Source: Scolanthus callimorphus
Taxonomy: Eukaryota > Cnidaria > Anthozoa > Actiniaria > Edwardsiidae
NCBI GenBank assembly: GCA_033964015.1
Contig: CM066912.1
Coordinates: forward strand, 15,783,399-15,847,398
Direction: 5' to 3'
Length of the DNA: 64,000 bases
Positions within the stretch are counted from its first letter, which is position 1. Each line of letters begins with the position of its first letter. Under the pieces are notes generated by a model. That model was given only the letters and a program-made list of their open reading frames with translations. It searched no databases and was not told the origin of the DNA. Positions 42,772 to 53,857 of the stretch are shown here, piece by piece. Made by a program: the position numbers and the translations under genes.

Positions 42772-43675
42772 ACAAAGGAATCTGGATATTTCCAAGTTTT
42801 CCGCGCCATTTAGTGAGGGTGCTTTTGTCCCATTCCAATGGACTAATGTTCGCGTAGCGAGTGCTCCCAGTGCTCCAGCGGTACCCGCTAGTCTCCCCTC
42901 AGTTGAGCCTGACGACGAAGACACCCAACAGTTTTTCTCCTGTCCTGTAGACGGCTGCACAAAAAGCTACCAGCGCAACAAGGCTTTAGAGGCACACCTG
43001 GAGCAGGGCAACTGCGTGTTGGCAAAGGAGAGAGAGAGTCTCATGGACACGGCCAAGATTCTCTACGCGGAGAAGCTGGAGGCGGGGGTCAGTCTGCAGC
43101 CACACGTCATCGCCTCCGGCTTAGCGAGGGCTGAGATGCCTGTTACAAAAGCGGGTGGGCGCTCAAGGGGACGAAGAAAGCTGTGAGATTCAACGAGCGG
43201 CAAGTAGAACACTTAACGGAAGTGTTTAATCGGGGAAGGGAGACCGGGAAGAAGGAAGATCCTGCTAAGGTGGCTAAAGCGATGCGCTTTGCCAAGGACT
43301 TACAAGAAATACTCTGCTCAACTACAGTCGTTTTTCTCGCGAACTGCAGCAAAGCAGCGACGCGGACAAGCAACCGCCGAGGAGTAGCCTGACAACATGG
43401 CTGCACAAGACCAAGAAGATTACTCTCGGCTGCGTGAGGTGGCAATCAGCGAGTGCCGTCTCACGCATCCTATAACATATGAGTCCGTTAACTTGTGCGA
43501 GTTGCACATCAGAAAGGGGAAGCTTAACAAGCTGAGCGTGGCAATGCTGCGGATGGTATGTACTGAACTCGAGTTGGACACCACAGTCACAGAGATAGTA
43601 TCCCGCTGCAAGGCACCATATATCTCAGCTATCGATAGAGCCGTAAAATCATGCAGCTGTTCCGCGCAGAATTAG
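42772..43675 (+). pseudogene. Cysteine-rich/SAP family gene, last exon (zinc finger and SAP)
   Basis: The acceptor TTATTTTCAG ends at 42771. It reads AQRNLDISKFSAPFSEGAFV, later FSCPVDGCTKSYQRNKALEA then HLEQGNC, a C-x4-C-x12-H-x5-C finger (about 42940-43020), and ARAEMPVTKAG. A shift near 43153 leads to WALKGTKKAVRFNERQVEHL and TGKKEDPAKVAKAMRFAKD. Another near 43312 gives SAQLQSFFSRTAAKQRR. An in-frame TAG (43385-43387) precedes MAAQDQEDYSRLREVAISEC and a SAP-like helix pair, LNKLSVAMLRMVCTELELDT, ending at TAG 43673-43675. SAP segments bind DNA in other proteins. Confidence 0.7.
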
Positions 43676-45097
43676 ATTGTTAATCTACTAGAGGCTAGTC
43701 TTGGTTCCAAATTATAGTGTTGATCTAATTTTGATGCGCATTTTGATAAGCCACGCCTTACACAACTTGACGCCTATGTTTGGCATAGAACACCATCAAT
43801 TTTAGTATGCAAGTCTTCTACTAAAGCAAAACGACTACTTATTTTCATTTTATGTGAGACTATTTGGACCAGTTGACTATTACACACTGACCTCTCTGTT
43901 GAATCTCAGTAGAAATCCACCGTCACGTACATAACGAATCGTTTAATCTGGTTGGCTCTATTACTCACTATAATAGAAGAACGTAATAGATGACGAGTAG
44001 CGAAAAAGGTACCGTGAAACTTTCTAAACTAACTAAAGTAAACAAGTTTTAGCAACAATTATTGGTTTTCACTTGTCACGTGATTAAATTTATTTCTCTA
44101 AATTCACTTCTAAACACTTGATGTCTAATAGAATTATAAAGAATATACAAAATTATGTTTCCTGGGTAAATTTTGGGCCGATTGGTCACTTTCCGAGCAA
44201 AATATTCGCAAGTGAATGTGCGCCATTTTGTACAGTAATTGTATGGAGCCGCCATGTTGGTGCCCCAGCAGAGGGGCTCCATAATAACGGCCAATTAACC
44301 GCGTCTCGAAAACGACGCTTTTTTCAATCCAAACAACAAGAATAGTATCAGAATGGTAAGATATGAACTTTTATAACATGCTGCTGTGCCAAAAAGGTAA
44401 GAACGGTTCAAATCGAGTGAAATACGGCAAGTTCAAAATATGTGACTGGTGTTGCGTGACATAAATAGCTTTGCCGATGTCTCGAGAACTACTTGGCAGA
44501 AAGTGCCGAAATTTCGTTTGACAAATCCTTGAATAGAGTTATATTCATCACAGAAAGGTCATCTGTGTAGGTGTCTTGGTTTAGAAGTTAGCTTTTTGAT
44601 GACGTCACATGAAAACCAAGAATTCGAAAGTAGTATGCTATAGTGGGGAGATTACTCGGTTTGAATATGGTTTTCTGTAAATAAATACAGTAGAGAATTC
44701 AACGCTACGCGCCTCGTTACTAGAAATTGACTTAAGGAAACTCCCCTTCTCGTAGTATGATTGCTAAAAATAATATAAAAATCGAACTTGTTATCTCATT
44801 GACCTGATTGTTCAAGAAAAATTGAGCGAACGCCCTCATCAAACCAAACGAGCACACCTGGTCTTCCTGTGGTTGCCTCGATTTCGTGAACAGTCACGCA
44901 ATCCGTAAACAAATATTGCTTCTTGAAGATTTCCAAATGGTTTTGCTCGAAAGTCTACCTTTGTGCAACTAATGCAACTGATTTTGACCTCCAAAACTGT
45001 TAAATGAGAACCGAAAGATGAATTTAAAGAACGATGTTGCAAAATGAAGGTGTATTCGGGAGTTGAGATGAGAGCGTGTGCTTTTATTTGATATTGC
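43676..45097. other. Unassigned stretch
   Basis: No gene recognised. It includes GGAGCCGCCATGTTGGTGCC with GGGGCTCC (44245-44282), a short hairpin I recall as common in corals, and TGACGTCA at 44599. Confidence 0.45.
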
Positions 45098-45104
45098 TTG
45101 TTTA

Positions 45105-45754
45105 CCCGGCGTAACAAATCGATAAATCGATAACCCAATAAAATCGATATTTGTCGATACTAATCGATTTTAATCGATTGATTTTATCGGTAATCGATAA
45201 AAATTGATCGCTAGCTCTGTTGTGATTATCGATTTTTCAATAATTATATCGATTTTCATCGATTTTTATCGACAGGCACAGGATTGATTAATGTATCGAT
45301 ATTTTTTGAAAAGATGCCTCTAATAGTAGAAATTCCACTTCTAGTCTTGGGTAGTCTACCTTGGAAACCAGAGGCTCGAGGTCCAAAGAATCTAAAAGAT
45401 CGAGTTTCCTGAGAAACAACAAAAACGTGAGCGGGCAGAGTTTCAGCTTCTGCGGTCTCCACAGTCCAGAATCTTCTCGGATCTTTGTCTTATAGCATGG
45501 TATAGTTTGCTGCTCGTCTGCTGCGTTCTTGGTCGAGACAATAAATTTAAATAACTGTTATCTTTGGAACAGTGTTATGCTATACTTTCGATATCAAGTG
45601 ATATCGATTTTTATCGATCTGTTGGGGATGGCTGTGACTATCGATTTTTATCAATTGCCGATATTAATCGATAATGATCGGTCAATCTGATCGACAGATA
45701 TCGATTTATCGATCAGTTTTCGATGATCGATTTCTATCGATTTGTTGCGCCGGG
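45105..45754. mobile_element. hAT-like MITE rich in ATCGAT
   Basis: A 650-bp element with ends CCCGGCGTAACAAATCGATA and the complement of CCCGGCGCAACAAATCGATA, flanked by the direct repeat TTGTTTA (45098-45104, 45755-45761; 8 bp if the shared C is counted). The outer 150 bp at each side are packed with ATCGATTTTTATCGAT-like pieces that can pair within and across arms. A 7-8-bp duplication suits hAT elements. No transposase. Confidence 0.85.
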
Positions 45755-45932
45755 TTGTTTACCGGTACGTGGAAACCAAAGAATGACAGGTGAAAGATGC
45801 TGTTTGGGTTATAATTCTGGACAAGGAGCTCGCAAAATACTGGAAAATACCTCTGCATGGATCATTTGCTTCTGAATTTGCCTTGGATATATATGCAGCA
45901 CGCACAATCAAGAAAGCTGGCAATCAAGAAAG

Positions 45933-46528
45933 TTGCTAGGGCTGCTGTTAGGCCTAACAGACTTAACAGCCCAAACAGCAGCGAGAAAACATTCCTTACT
46001 CCCACCTCTTAAAAGACGGGGCACAAATTATGATAAACACCTAACAACCCTAGCACCACTTACAGACCTAACAGCCCTTACAGCCCTAACAACCCTAACA
46101 GTCTTAACAGCCATAACAGTCTTAACAGCCCTAACAGCCCCAACAGACCTAACATCCCTAACAGACCTAACAGCCCTAACAGCCCTTACAGCCCTAGAAG
46201 CCCTAACAGTCTTTTAAAACAGCCCTAACAGACCTGTACAGGGCTGTTAGGTGTTGATCATAAAGTGTGCCCGCCTTTTAGGAATGCTTCCTTGTTGCTG
46301 TTTATGACTGTTAGGGCTGTTGGGTTTGTTGGCTGTTAGGGTGGTCAGGCCCAGTTAGGGCTGTAAGGGATGTTAGGGCTGTAAGGGCTGTAAGGGCTGT
46401 AGGTGTTGATCATAATATGTGCCCCGCCTTTTAGACGTGGGAGTAAGGAATGCTTTCTCCCTGCTGTTTTTCCCTAACAGCAGCCCTATGCTGTTTGGGA
46501 CTGTTAGGCCTAACAGCAGCCCTAACAA
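45933..46528. mobile_element. Fold-back element made of CCCTAACAG repeats
   Basis: Ends TTGCTAGGGCTGCTGTTAGG and the complement (TTGTTAGGGCTGCTGTTAGG) bound 596 bp. The left arm (46040-46216) is a tandem array of the 9-mer CCCTAACAG and variants. The right arm has the inverse, CTGTTAGGG/CTGTAAGGG (46220-46420). Both arms share the stretch AACATTCCTTACTCCCAC on corresponding strands. It gives a long open frame of Leu-Thr-Ala repeats that is surely not a protein. Confidence 0.85.
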
Positions 46529-48967
46529 GAATTTCCCTGTCCTATTCCTTGACTCATATGACCCCTGAGATAGACAGTTTTATGCTGTCCCTACACAAAT
46601 ACCATATCTCTCAGCCCAGAGTTGTCTCGGTCACAAGTGAATTGTTTGATTTCAACACAGAGGGATTGTGTAGATTGTATAGAGGCAAGTCTGGGGACAA
46701 AATATCCCCTAATCCCCATATCTTGCCTCATTTGGTGCCTCAGCTGTATCCCTGAAACATATCCGAAAAATATCCCCCTAAAATATCTGGTAATCTTTTC
46801 AACCCTAAAAGAGTTTGCAGTTTCAAATTTTGTAATGACTAAATTTTCAAATTTTCAAATAAATTTGATTGCTTGATTGGCTTGATTTATTTTATTGCTT
46901 GGCACATGTCCCATGGCTTACAGTCAGAAATAGCATGCTCCCTGCTCTTTTCCATACAAATACTGTATTTTTTTTATAGAATCCTTTGATATCTCTTTTT
47001 TGTGTAAATTGAGGACAATATATCATAGGATTGAAGTATATTCAAAGCGTTCAGTCGGGTAGATTCCGCCGAAAATAGCACTCAAAAAGGCGATATCGCC
47101 CTCGCCGCTGTGCGACTCGCGCGATATCGCTTTTTTCATGCTAAACTCACTGCTCTCATAGTGTGAATATAAGATATGCACTCATTAGCATATTGGTCAT
47201 TCTTCGCTGCTCCTGTGCTTCATCGGAGCTGCGATCTACTCGTCCAAGATCCTGCCATTTTACAACGCCACCACGCAATAAAACTTCACTTTCTTCATGG
47301 CTCCATTCATTTTAACGTCTGCCTTCCTTCAAGTCGTCTTCATAGAGTGTCAAGATAGAGTTTTACCGCTCGCCGACTCTCCACTGGTACTGTTATTAGA
47401 GTTTTGTTTCACCAAAGTTCTGTAAGCCGACAAGACACACGTGTGCGATTCATTTAAACCGTGTCGATTTCCGGGTCTCTCTTCTTTCCATCGTAAGCTG
47501 TTAGCCCGGCATTTCCATCAAGGTTTGTGGTTTGTTTCTTTTTCCGTTCTGCAGTCTAGAATTTAGACGTTTAAGATATTTCTCCGTTGTCAATAACGGT
47601 CTTACTCGCTGCCATTTAAATCCTAACTCTGTCTAGGCATTTCTTTCTGCCCTTCAAGCTCATTAGGAAAGTTTTAAAGTATGTATTCTATTCTCTGTTT
47701 GCTTTAGTTACCTTTCACGTCCGTAGTTTCCCTGTCAGTATTTATAACCCTCGTCTTGGGTTTATCGCCGTAATTTATGTACCTACCATTTTATAGCGTG
47801 TATAGTTCAGTTCAGTTTTATTGTGCACCATTTTTGTAGGCATTGGTTTTCATACTATTTTTCAGTAGAATTCCTTTTTCTCTATAACAATCATCGTTGT
47901 TGTCGCGGTTTTTTTAAGCCTTTCATTGCAAAGTTTCATTGGTCACTTTTTAGTAACTGTGTTATGGATAGAATCCCATGCTATGACTCTATCTCGCGCG
48001 CTGATTGGCTGAAATCGAGGGAGATTTTTTGTGGAATTACATGGCTGCAAAAGCAGAATCTAATGAAAACACAGGACGCCCACGAAATTAAATTTCGTCG
48101 CTGCGCGACTCGGGCGATATCGATTTTTCGCGTGAGATTTAGTGTGGAATTCCCTCGTCGGGCAATGGATTTACCTATAGAAGTTAGCTACGATAAAAGC
48201 AGGGGAAATGTGTTTATCTCCATTTTTCGTATCACAGTTTTTCGCGCGCTTTGTGAAACGTGGGCACACGCGCCTCCAAAACACAAAACGCTCAAACTCT
48301 CGCGTGGTCAACACAACAAGTTTTGGAAACAAAATCTCTCTGGTTCCTCCAAAGTTTCGGGTATTTCTACCCTGGGTATGCAAGGCAATGTCCAGATATT
48401 TACTTTACAAGATAATTTCAACGAGAAGCTGTTGGCTAGTTCGACTTAAAAGTTCTGTCATCGATTGAAAAGTTATGTCAAATGTTAGAGGTGGAAAGCA
48501 CATGCAAAACGAAAAACACTACAGGAGCTGCACTTTTTACCAAGAATAAAGGAGATAGAAAGCCGTAAGGGAACAAGAAATCAAACAAGTAAGCTTTAAA
48601 AGTTAAAACATTTTCGATCAGTAAGATAATTCTACTAATTCAAATCATTTGAAACTCTTTGTAGACTCGATCGCTTTCATAGTCAAATTGGCTTCAGTCA
48701 CTTCAGTGTGTTGACACTGAACTGAATGAACACTGAACACTGAACTGAATGAATTTTCTCTCATCTAACATTTATATATTGTAATTTCATGTTTTAAAGA
48801 TTCGCTATTGCAGCAAAGCCTAATTTCAAGGGACTTTCGTTTTAAGATTCAGAAAATTCCATCGCTTTTGCACTAGCGCGGCTTTCAAGCACTCGAAATC
48901 CACTGTCAATTCCCTTAAATTTAGACTAGCTTATTCTCTAAAATGTCCGGCATGGGATTCAAAGAAA
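46529..48967. other. Unassigned stretch with hairpin repeats
   Basis: No gene recognised. Notable are a hairpin GGCGATATCGCCCTCGCCGC...GCGCGATATCGC at 47090-47131 and a partial MITE at 48085-48200 related to the hairpin at 48968-49112. AT-rich elsewhere. Confidence 0.45.
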
Positions 48968-49112
48968 ATCCATTACCTGACTCGGGAATTCCACGCTAAA
49001 TTTCACTTGAAAAACCGATATCGCTCTCGTCGCTGCGCGACTCGAGCGATATCGGTTTTTCGCGTGAAATTTAGCTTGGAATTCCCTCGTCAGGCAATGG
49101 ATTTACCTATAA
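48968..49112. mobile_element. Hairpin MITE (GATATCG core)
   Basis: TCCATTACCTGACTCGGGAA, TTCCACGCTAAATTTCAC and AAAAACCGATATCGCTC form the left arm, inverted almost perfectly in the right arm, giving a near-complete 145-bp palindrome. A half copy is at 48085-48185. Confidence 0.8.
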
Positions 49113-49234
49113 AATATGTAGTTTTCAGTACAGTTGAAGCTGTTAATTTATTGTTTGGCTTGCAGTTGTAGCTGCAATAGTGTATCATAAGTGCAGTCGT
49201 AGCTGCATTCAGTATGTTATCGGTTGGTGCCGTT

Positions 49235-49800
49235 GTGGATGCATATTGCATAACTGAGGTAGCGGTGGTCGTAGCCACACGCAATCTAGAAGCAGTTGTA
49301 GCTGCATGCGATGGAAAGAAAGAGAGAAAGAAAAATATCAATCTATAAAGAGTTGGCGGCACGGTTGCAGCCGTGCAGGAAACAGAATTTTACTGTCCGT
49401 TCGTTATTTGGCATCCCTTTTACCCTTCCCCAGGTCTCAGAAAGCGGTGGTCGTAGCCATGCGTAAGTGAGAAGCAGTTGCAGCTGCACATCCACTCCCT
49501 CATAGCCATAGCCAATGGGACAGACTAGAAAATGTCTGCATCTTAAGAGAGTTAGCCACACGGTTGCAGCCGTATAGAAAACATTATTTTGCAGCCCGTT
49601 ATAATTTTTTTTCGCATCCCCCCCACCCCTTCCCAGGTCGCGGGATAGCAGTGGTGGTAGCCACACGAAAGTAAGAAGCAGTTGCACTGCGCACCCACTC
49701 GCTCATAGGATAAAAGCAATGGGACAGACTAGAAAATGTCTGCACCCTTATAGAGTTAGCCGCACGTTCGCAGCCGCGAAGGAAACGGAGTCTAAGCGGC
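49235..49800. repeat. Tandem repeat, about 200 bp, three units
   Basis: The blocks GTTAGCCACACGGTTGCAGC (49352, 49552 and 49755) and GGTGGTCGTAGCCA...AGAAGCAGTTGCAGCTGC (49262, 49446 and 49648) recur with a period of about 185-200 bp. Internal GCAGTTGCAGCTGC is palindromic. Minus-strand open frames across it follow the repeat and are not called. Confidence 0.75.
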
Positions 49801-51460
49801 ACACATGTCTACATACAGTTATAGTTTGCTATTTTAGTATTTCACCCTATTCGTTTTCTTTACATGGGTGGGGACCAAACCCTAATCCCTTCTGTGATCT
49901 GGGGGCCATCTATGGTTCACCCGGATATTTCCGAAATACCTGGATCACCGAAGGGTTGGGTTCCCTGTGTTTCGGATCGTGTGTTTTTGTTGTTGTTTTT
50001 CTTAATGCATCTTTTGTGCGTTTCTAGGCAAAATCTCCCCTACTGGCTTTGCAACTTAGGTCCGCACGTCAGAGCAGAATACTGCGAAAGGAACAAGTTC
50101 CAGTATGCAGTATTACACAGGGGCCCCAACCCTTCGGGGGTCTATTGCCATCGCCCAACTCACTTAAGAGTTGGATAGGATTTCTGAGTAATGGGAGAGG
50201 AAGGTGTAGACGTGGTTCATTTATAGATATTCCTGCTATCTGTTATGCTGCTATCTCTTCATAGCGTAAGTGTCTTTGTACCTGGATGTCTCATTGGGAA
50301 GGTCGGCCCATCATTGGACAGGCTTGGTAGCGTCCACTGGGCGAAGCCAGGTCTCCTTCCCATAACTTATATTAGATGAGCATAATGAGAACAGTGAGGA
50401 TATATTACTATTTTCTTAGCAGAATCTAGCCTCCTGAAGCTTTGAATAATCCTATAGAAATTCCATAGGGGTGGGGGTCACTTTTCAACACCCTTCTGGG
50501 CAGGGGGGGGGGGGACACAATAACTTTCATGATTTATTCAGGACAATATTTATTCCTCAGTGGAAAAAAACTGCATTATCTGACAGAATAGTAAGTGGAA
50601 TAATTTCACAAGATAATATTATTGATAGATACACCAGAGAAATAAATATGAGACATTTTACCAGGATTCCGGGCAATTTTGGCAGTGGCCAAAAATCCAG
50701 TTACTGAAATACTTCGCTTGCTTGATTTTGGTCGATTTTGGTAACTAAATGTATGCCATGAACAACAAATGAAAAACAGAGAAATATAATGTCAAAGTTC
50801 TCCACAATGAAACTCTGTCAACCCAATTCTATAAAAACCCTCAGCTGTATATTGAAACAGGTTGCCATCTAGATTTCATAATGGAAATAACACAAGTTAC
50901 TATACTAATGCGTGCAGACCCTTCAAAAGATATTGGACCAGACACTATACTCCTTTGGCCATACGGGTGTTAAGCAGAAGACTGCAATGTCCAAAGTGTT
51001 GCAAATACATAACTCCATATTATGGGTGGAGCAATTTTGTAGAAGGGTCTGAAATTCATGAAGTCTCAGGTTTACAAGATGTCCAGAAAAGGCAAAAAAG
51101 GTACTTGAATTTCACCTGATTGCACTTCAAATACTGAAAAATGGGGGTTTGGGGGGGGGGGGGGGGAGAAAATAGAAATGAAACAGAAAAACAAAATAAT
51201 TTCTTTTTGAGGGGGCATGCTCCCCCTGAGGAAAGTTTGAAAAACTTGGATCAAGATACTTCTATTGGGTTTTAGAAAGAGGTGAAAACAATGAAACTAC
51301 GGCAGAAACATATAACAGAGGCTCTCATAATTGAAGGCTGGACCTTAAACATTTCTGGTGGTTTTATTCATACAAATCTGTTTCGTACAGGCTAGATCTT
51401 AAACGCCTGCACTCTTCAGAGCAACCCACCGTACTTCGGCGCTAGGCCGTATCGCCTTTA
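49801..51460. other. Unassigned stretch
   Basis: No gene recognised. It has CCGAAGGGTTGGG (49949) and CCCAACCCTTCGGG (50126-50139) in opposite orientation, and G-runs at 50503-50514 and 51150-51166. Confidence 0.45.
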
Positions 51461-51464
51461 TTAT

Positions 51465-51790
51465 ATAGACACGAGTGTTTTACTGGAAAATACGCCACTC
51501 GTAGATCTCATACGAAGCTACATCCGGGTCCTCAGTGACATATTTTCCATATCCTCACTAGTGAGGATATCGGTCAAAACAAAAGTGCTTGGAAATCAAT
51601 TTGGAATATTTTTTTCTGGTTTGTCTATATAATAAAAAGAAAATTACACGGTGGCTTGAAGATATGAGTTTTATTTTCTCGTGTCAAAAACAATATTTTA
51701 CTCATTCGCTGCGCTCATTCGTAAAATATTGTTCTTGCCAGTCGAAATAAAACTCATATCTTCGCGCCACCGTGTAATATCCTATATATA
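51465..51790. mobile_element. Palindromic MITE with ACACGGTGG arms
   Basis: ACACGGTGGCTTGAAGATAT, GAGTTTTATTT...CAATATTTTAC at 51646-51706 is inverted at 51715-51775, with TCATTCGCTGCGCTCATTCG at the loop. An upstream part starting TATATAGACACGAGTGTTTT may belong to the same element. Confidence 0.7.
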
Positions 51791-52394
51791 TTTGAATTCC
51801 GATTTACACATTCTTTAGAAGGAATTTATCCTTGTGCCAGAGGCGCTGACTTTTCTTTGAGCAAGGAAAATATTATTGTTGAATCAAATTTAACTTATAT
51901 TTGACTGGGGACAAACCGATTACTCACGAAGAATCCAAAACAAATTGAACCACAGGTCGAAGGTTTTCAAGAAATAACTTATATTAGTCAAATCACTATA
52001 TTAACAATGCTGCGTTCTGGTTGGTTGAGCTACTACTATAAGTTATAGCCTACTAGTAAAGTAGCGAAAAGTGTCAGATTTGAAAGCCAGAAATGGCAAA
52101 TGACCAGAGCAGAAATATTTTTGGGCAACACAAATTGACCTACTAGTGTGATTTGACTAAAACAATTATTCTTCTCGCCCTCATGGCCTCTGAGTCAATA
52201 GCCCAAAATAGATAGCTATCAATAGATAGAATAAAGTAATCAATTCTATAATTCAATGAATGGCCAAAACACAGTTGAAAGTCTGATCATCTTTTCTAAA
52301 TCGTACGGCCGAGGAATCAAAATTCCTAAAGAGATCGTCTAGTCAGAGAATATTTCTCATAAAACAAAAAAAAAATACTTACCAATTATCTTAA

Positions 52395-53853
52395 GGTTAC
52401 AGGATACATTCGCGGCCTTCTATTTGCGAAATTTTCGAAAATCACAGTTCTTCCTCATCAAGGCCTGATCTTTACTCTCTCGAAAAAAAATTCTTGAAAT
52501 CTTAAAAGCAGCGTGAGAAATGTATAGAAAACTAGAAATGCCCGAGAAATATGTCTTTCAATACAGGCGAGATAATCCTTTAATTTAATCCTATTGTGAT
52601 GTCTCGGTTCAGCACACATCATTAGCATTTTCGCGTAACATACGGGACATTTAGGTGACTGTTATGGTCCGCCATATTTTGTCACACATTGTTGTTCTCT
52701 GGTTTAGTGTATAAGTGTCGTGTAGAAGCGATTTTTCTGAAAGTTCTCTATTCCCAATCATGGGGAAGCGAAAAAAGCTTAACCGCAGTCCTTGGGTCTC
52801 AAAGCGTGCGAAAGGAGCCAAAAAAACAAAACAAATCTTTAAGCTTTCAGGAGAACATGAAATCACAACTCGCTCTGTCTGACAAAGGCTCATGTTCGAT
52901 CAACCCAATCCAAGGAATGCTGACGAAGAACAGCGGACAGAAGATCCACCAATTGCATCAAGTTCGATGGAGATAAAGAATCTACTGAAAGCCAAAGCGA
53001 TTTGTCTTTGTCGTTTTCTCGGCGCGCGCCTTTGCTTTGGTTTCGCTTTTCCCTTTTCAAAGCATGGGCACTTCTTAGAACTCGGTTTTGGACGCGGCTC
53101 AACCATACTGTTTGATTTCGAATTCGAAGACGATAATAAATGTTCGCTTGGACAATTTAATACAAGAGACCGGAAAGAAGCCTCATTATCTATTCCGCGC
53201 GAAAAAGTATGTCCTTGCTGGCACACCGGGGGTGCCTGCCGTGATTGGCTGAAAGTGAAGTGCGTGATGATAAATTCGTCACTAATCCCTCTTATGTTTA
53301 CACAACTTTAGAAGCCCAAAACTCGCCTTTAAGATTTCGCTAAATCTAGTGCATAAATGCTTTGATAGACCAACAGGTTTTAAACGGAATGCTTTGAAAT
53401 TTTTGCCATGAGATAGATAAATGGTTGGGGAGCAAAAGTGTGTCGGGCTTTTGTGAATTTCGCAGTATTTCAAAAATTATTTATCACGATAGGGTCCCAG
53501 TTAACTATTAAACACAAGATCAACTTGATCGTTCGATCATTCCTAAACAAAGCCTTCAATTGAAAAAGCCCGACACACTTTTAGAGACAACAATGTGGTG
53601 ATTGATATTGCGCAGTCAGATTTGCCAAGCCGGTAAACTGCCGCGGCCTATCAAAGCGTTTATCAGGGGCGGTTGAAAACGCGGTTTTTGCTGTGCGCCG
53701 TAAATAATTTTCATGAAACTGCTACAAAAGCTTAACAGCAGATAAATTTCACATTTTATCTTTAAAATGATGTATTGGTTATGGCGATGCGATGAATATT
53801 TGCGCCGCGACAAGGTTTTGAAAACGCACATCCAGCGAATGTATCCTGTAACC
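52395..53853. mobile_element. Second TTAA-flanked element, 1,459 bp
   Basis: TTAA (52391-52394 and 53854-53857) flanks the inverted ends GGTTACAGGATACATTCGC and GCGAATGTATCCTGTAACC. The first bases (GGTTAC) resemble those of the element at 33400 (GGTGAC). It contains a small nested hairpin element (GTGTGTCGGGCTTTT, about 53441, with its inverse at about 53564) and short frames. Confidence 0.88.
52760..52882 (+). other. Short basic frame inside the second TTAA element
   Basis: ATG at 52760 opens a 40-codon frame, MGKRKKLNRSPWVSKRAKGA, KKTKQIFKLSGEHEITTRSV, then TGA. The Lys/Arg-rich start looks like a nuclear localisation signal and could be the first exon of a lost transposase or a captured host exon. 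Family unknown. Confidence 0.3.
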
Positions 53854-53857
53854 TTAA

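Noticed and set aside
46020..46216. Open frame of repeated Leu-Thr-Ala
   Set aside because: It is the translation of the CCCTAACAG tandem repeat, not a protein gene.
50270..50350. Possible tRNA or SINE head
   Set aside because: No box A/box B pair and no poly-A or tail; only ordinary sequence.
52892..53311. 139-codon frame within the second TTAA element
   Set aside because: No domain, and overlapping open frames on both strands; the region is a non-autonomous transposon interior.
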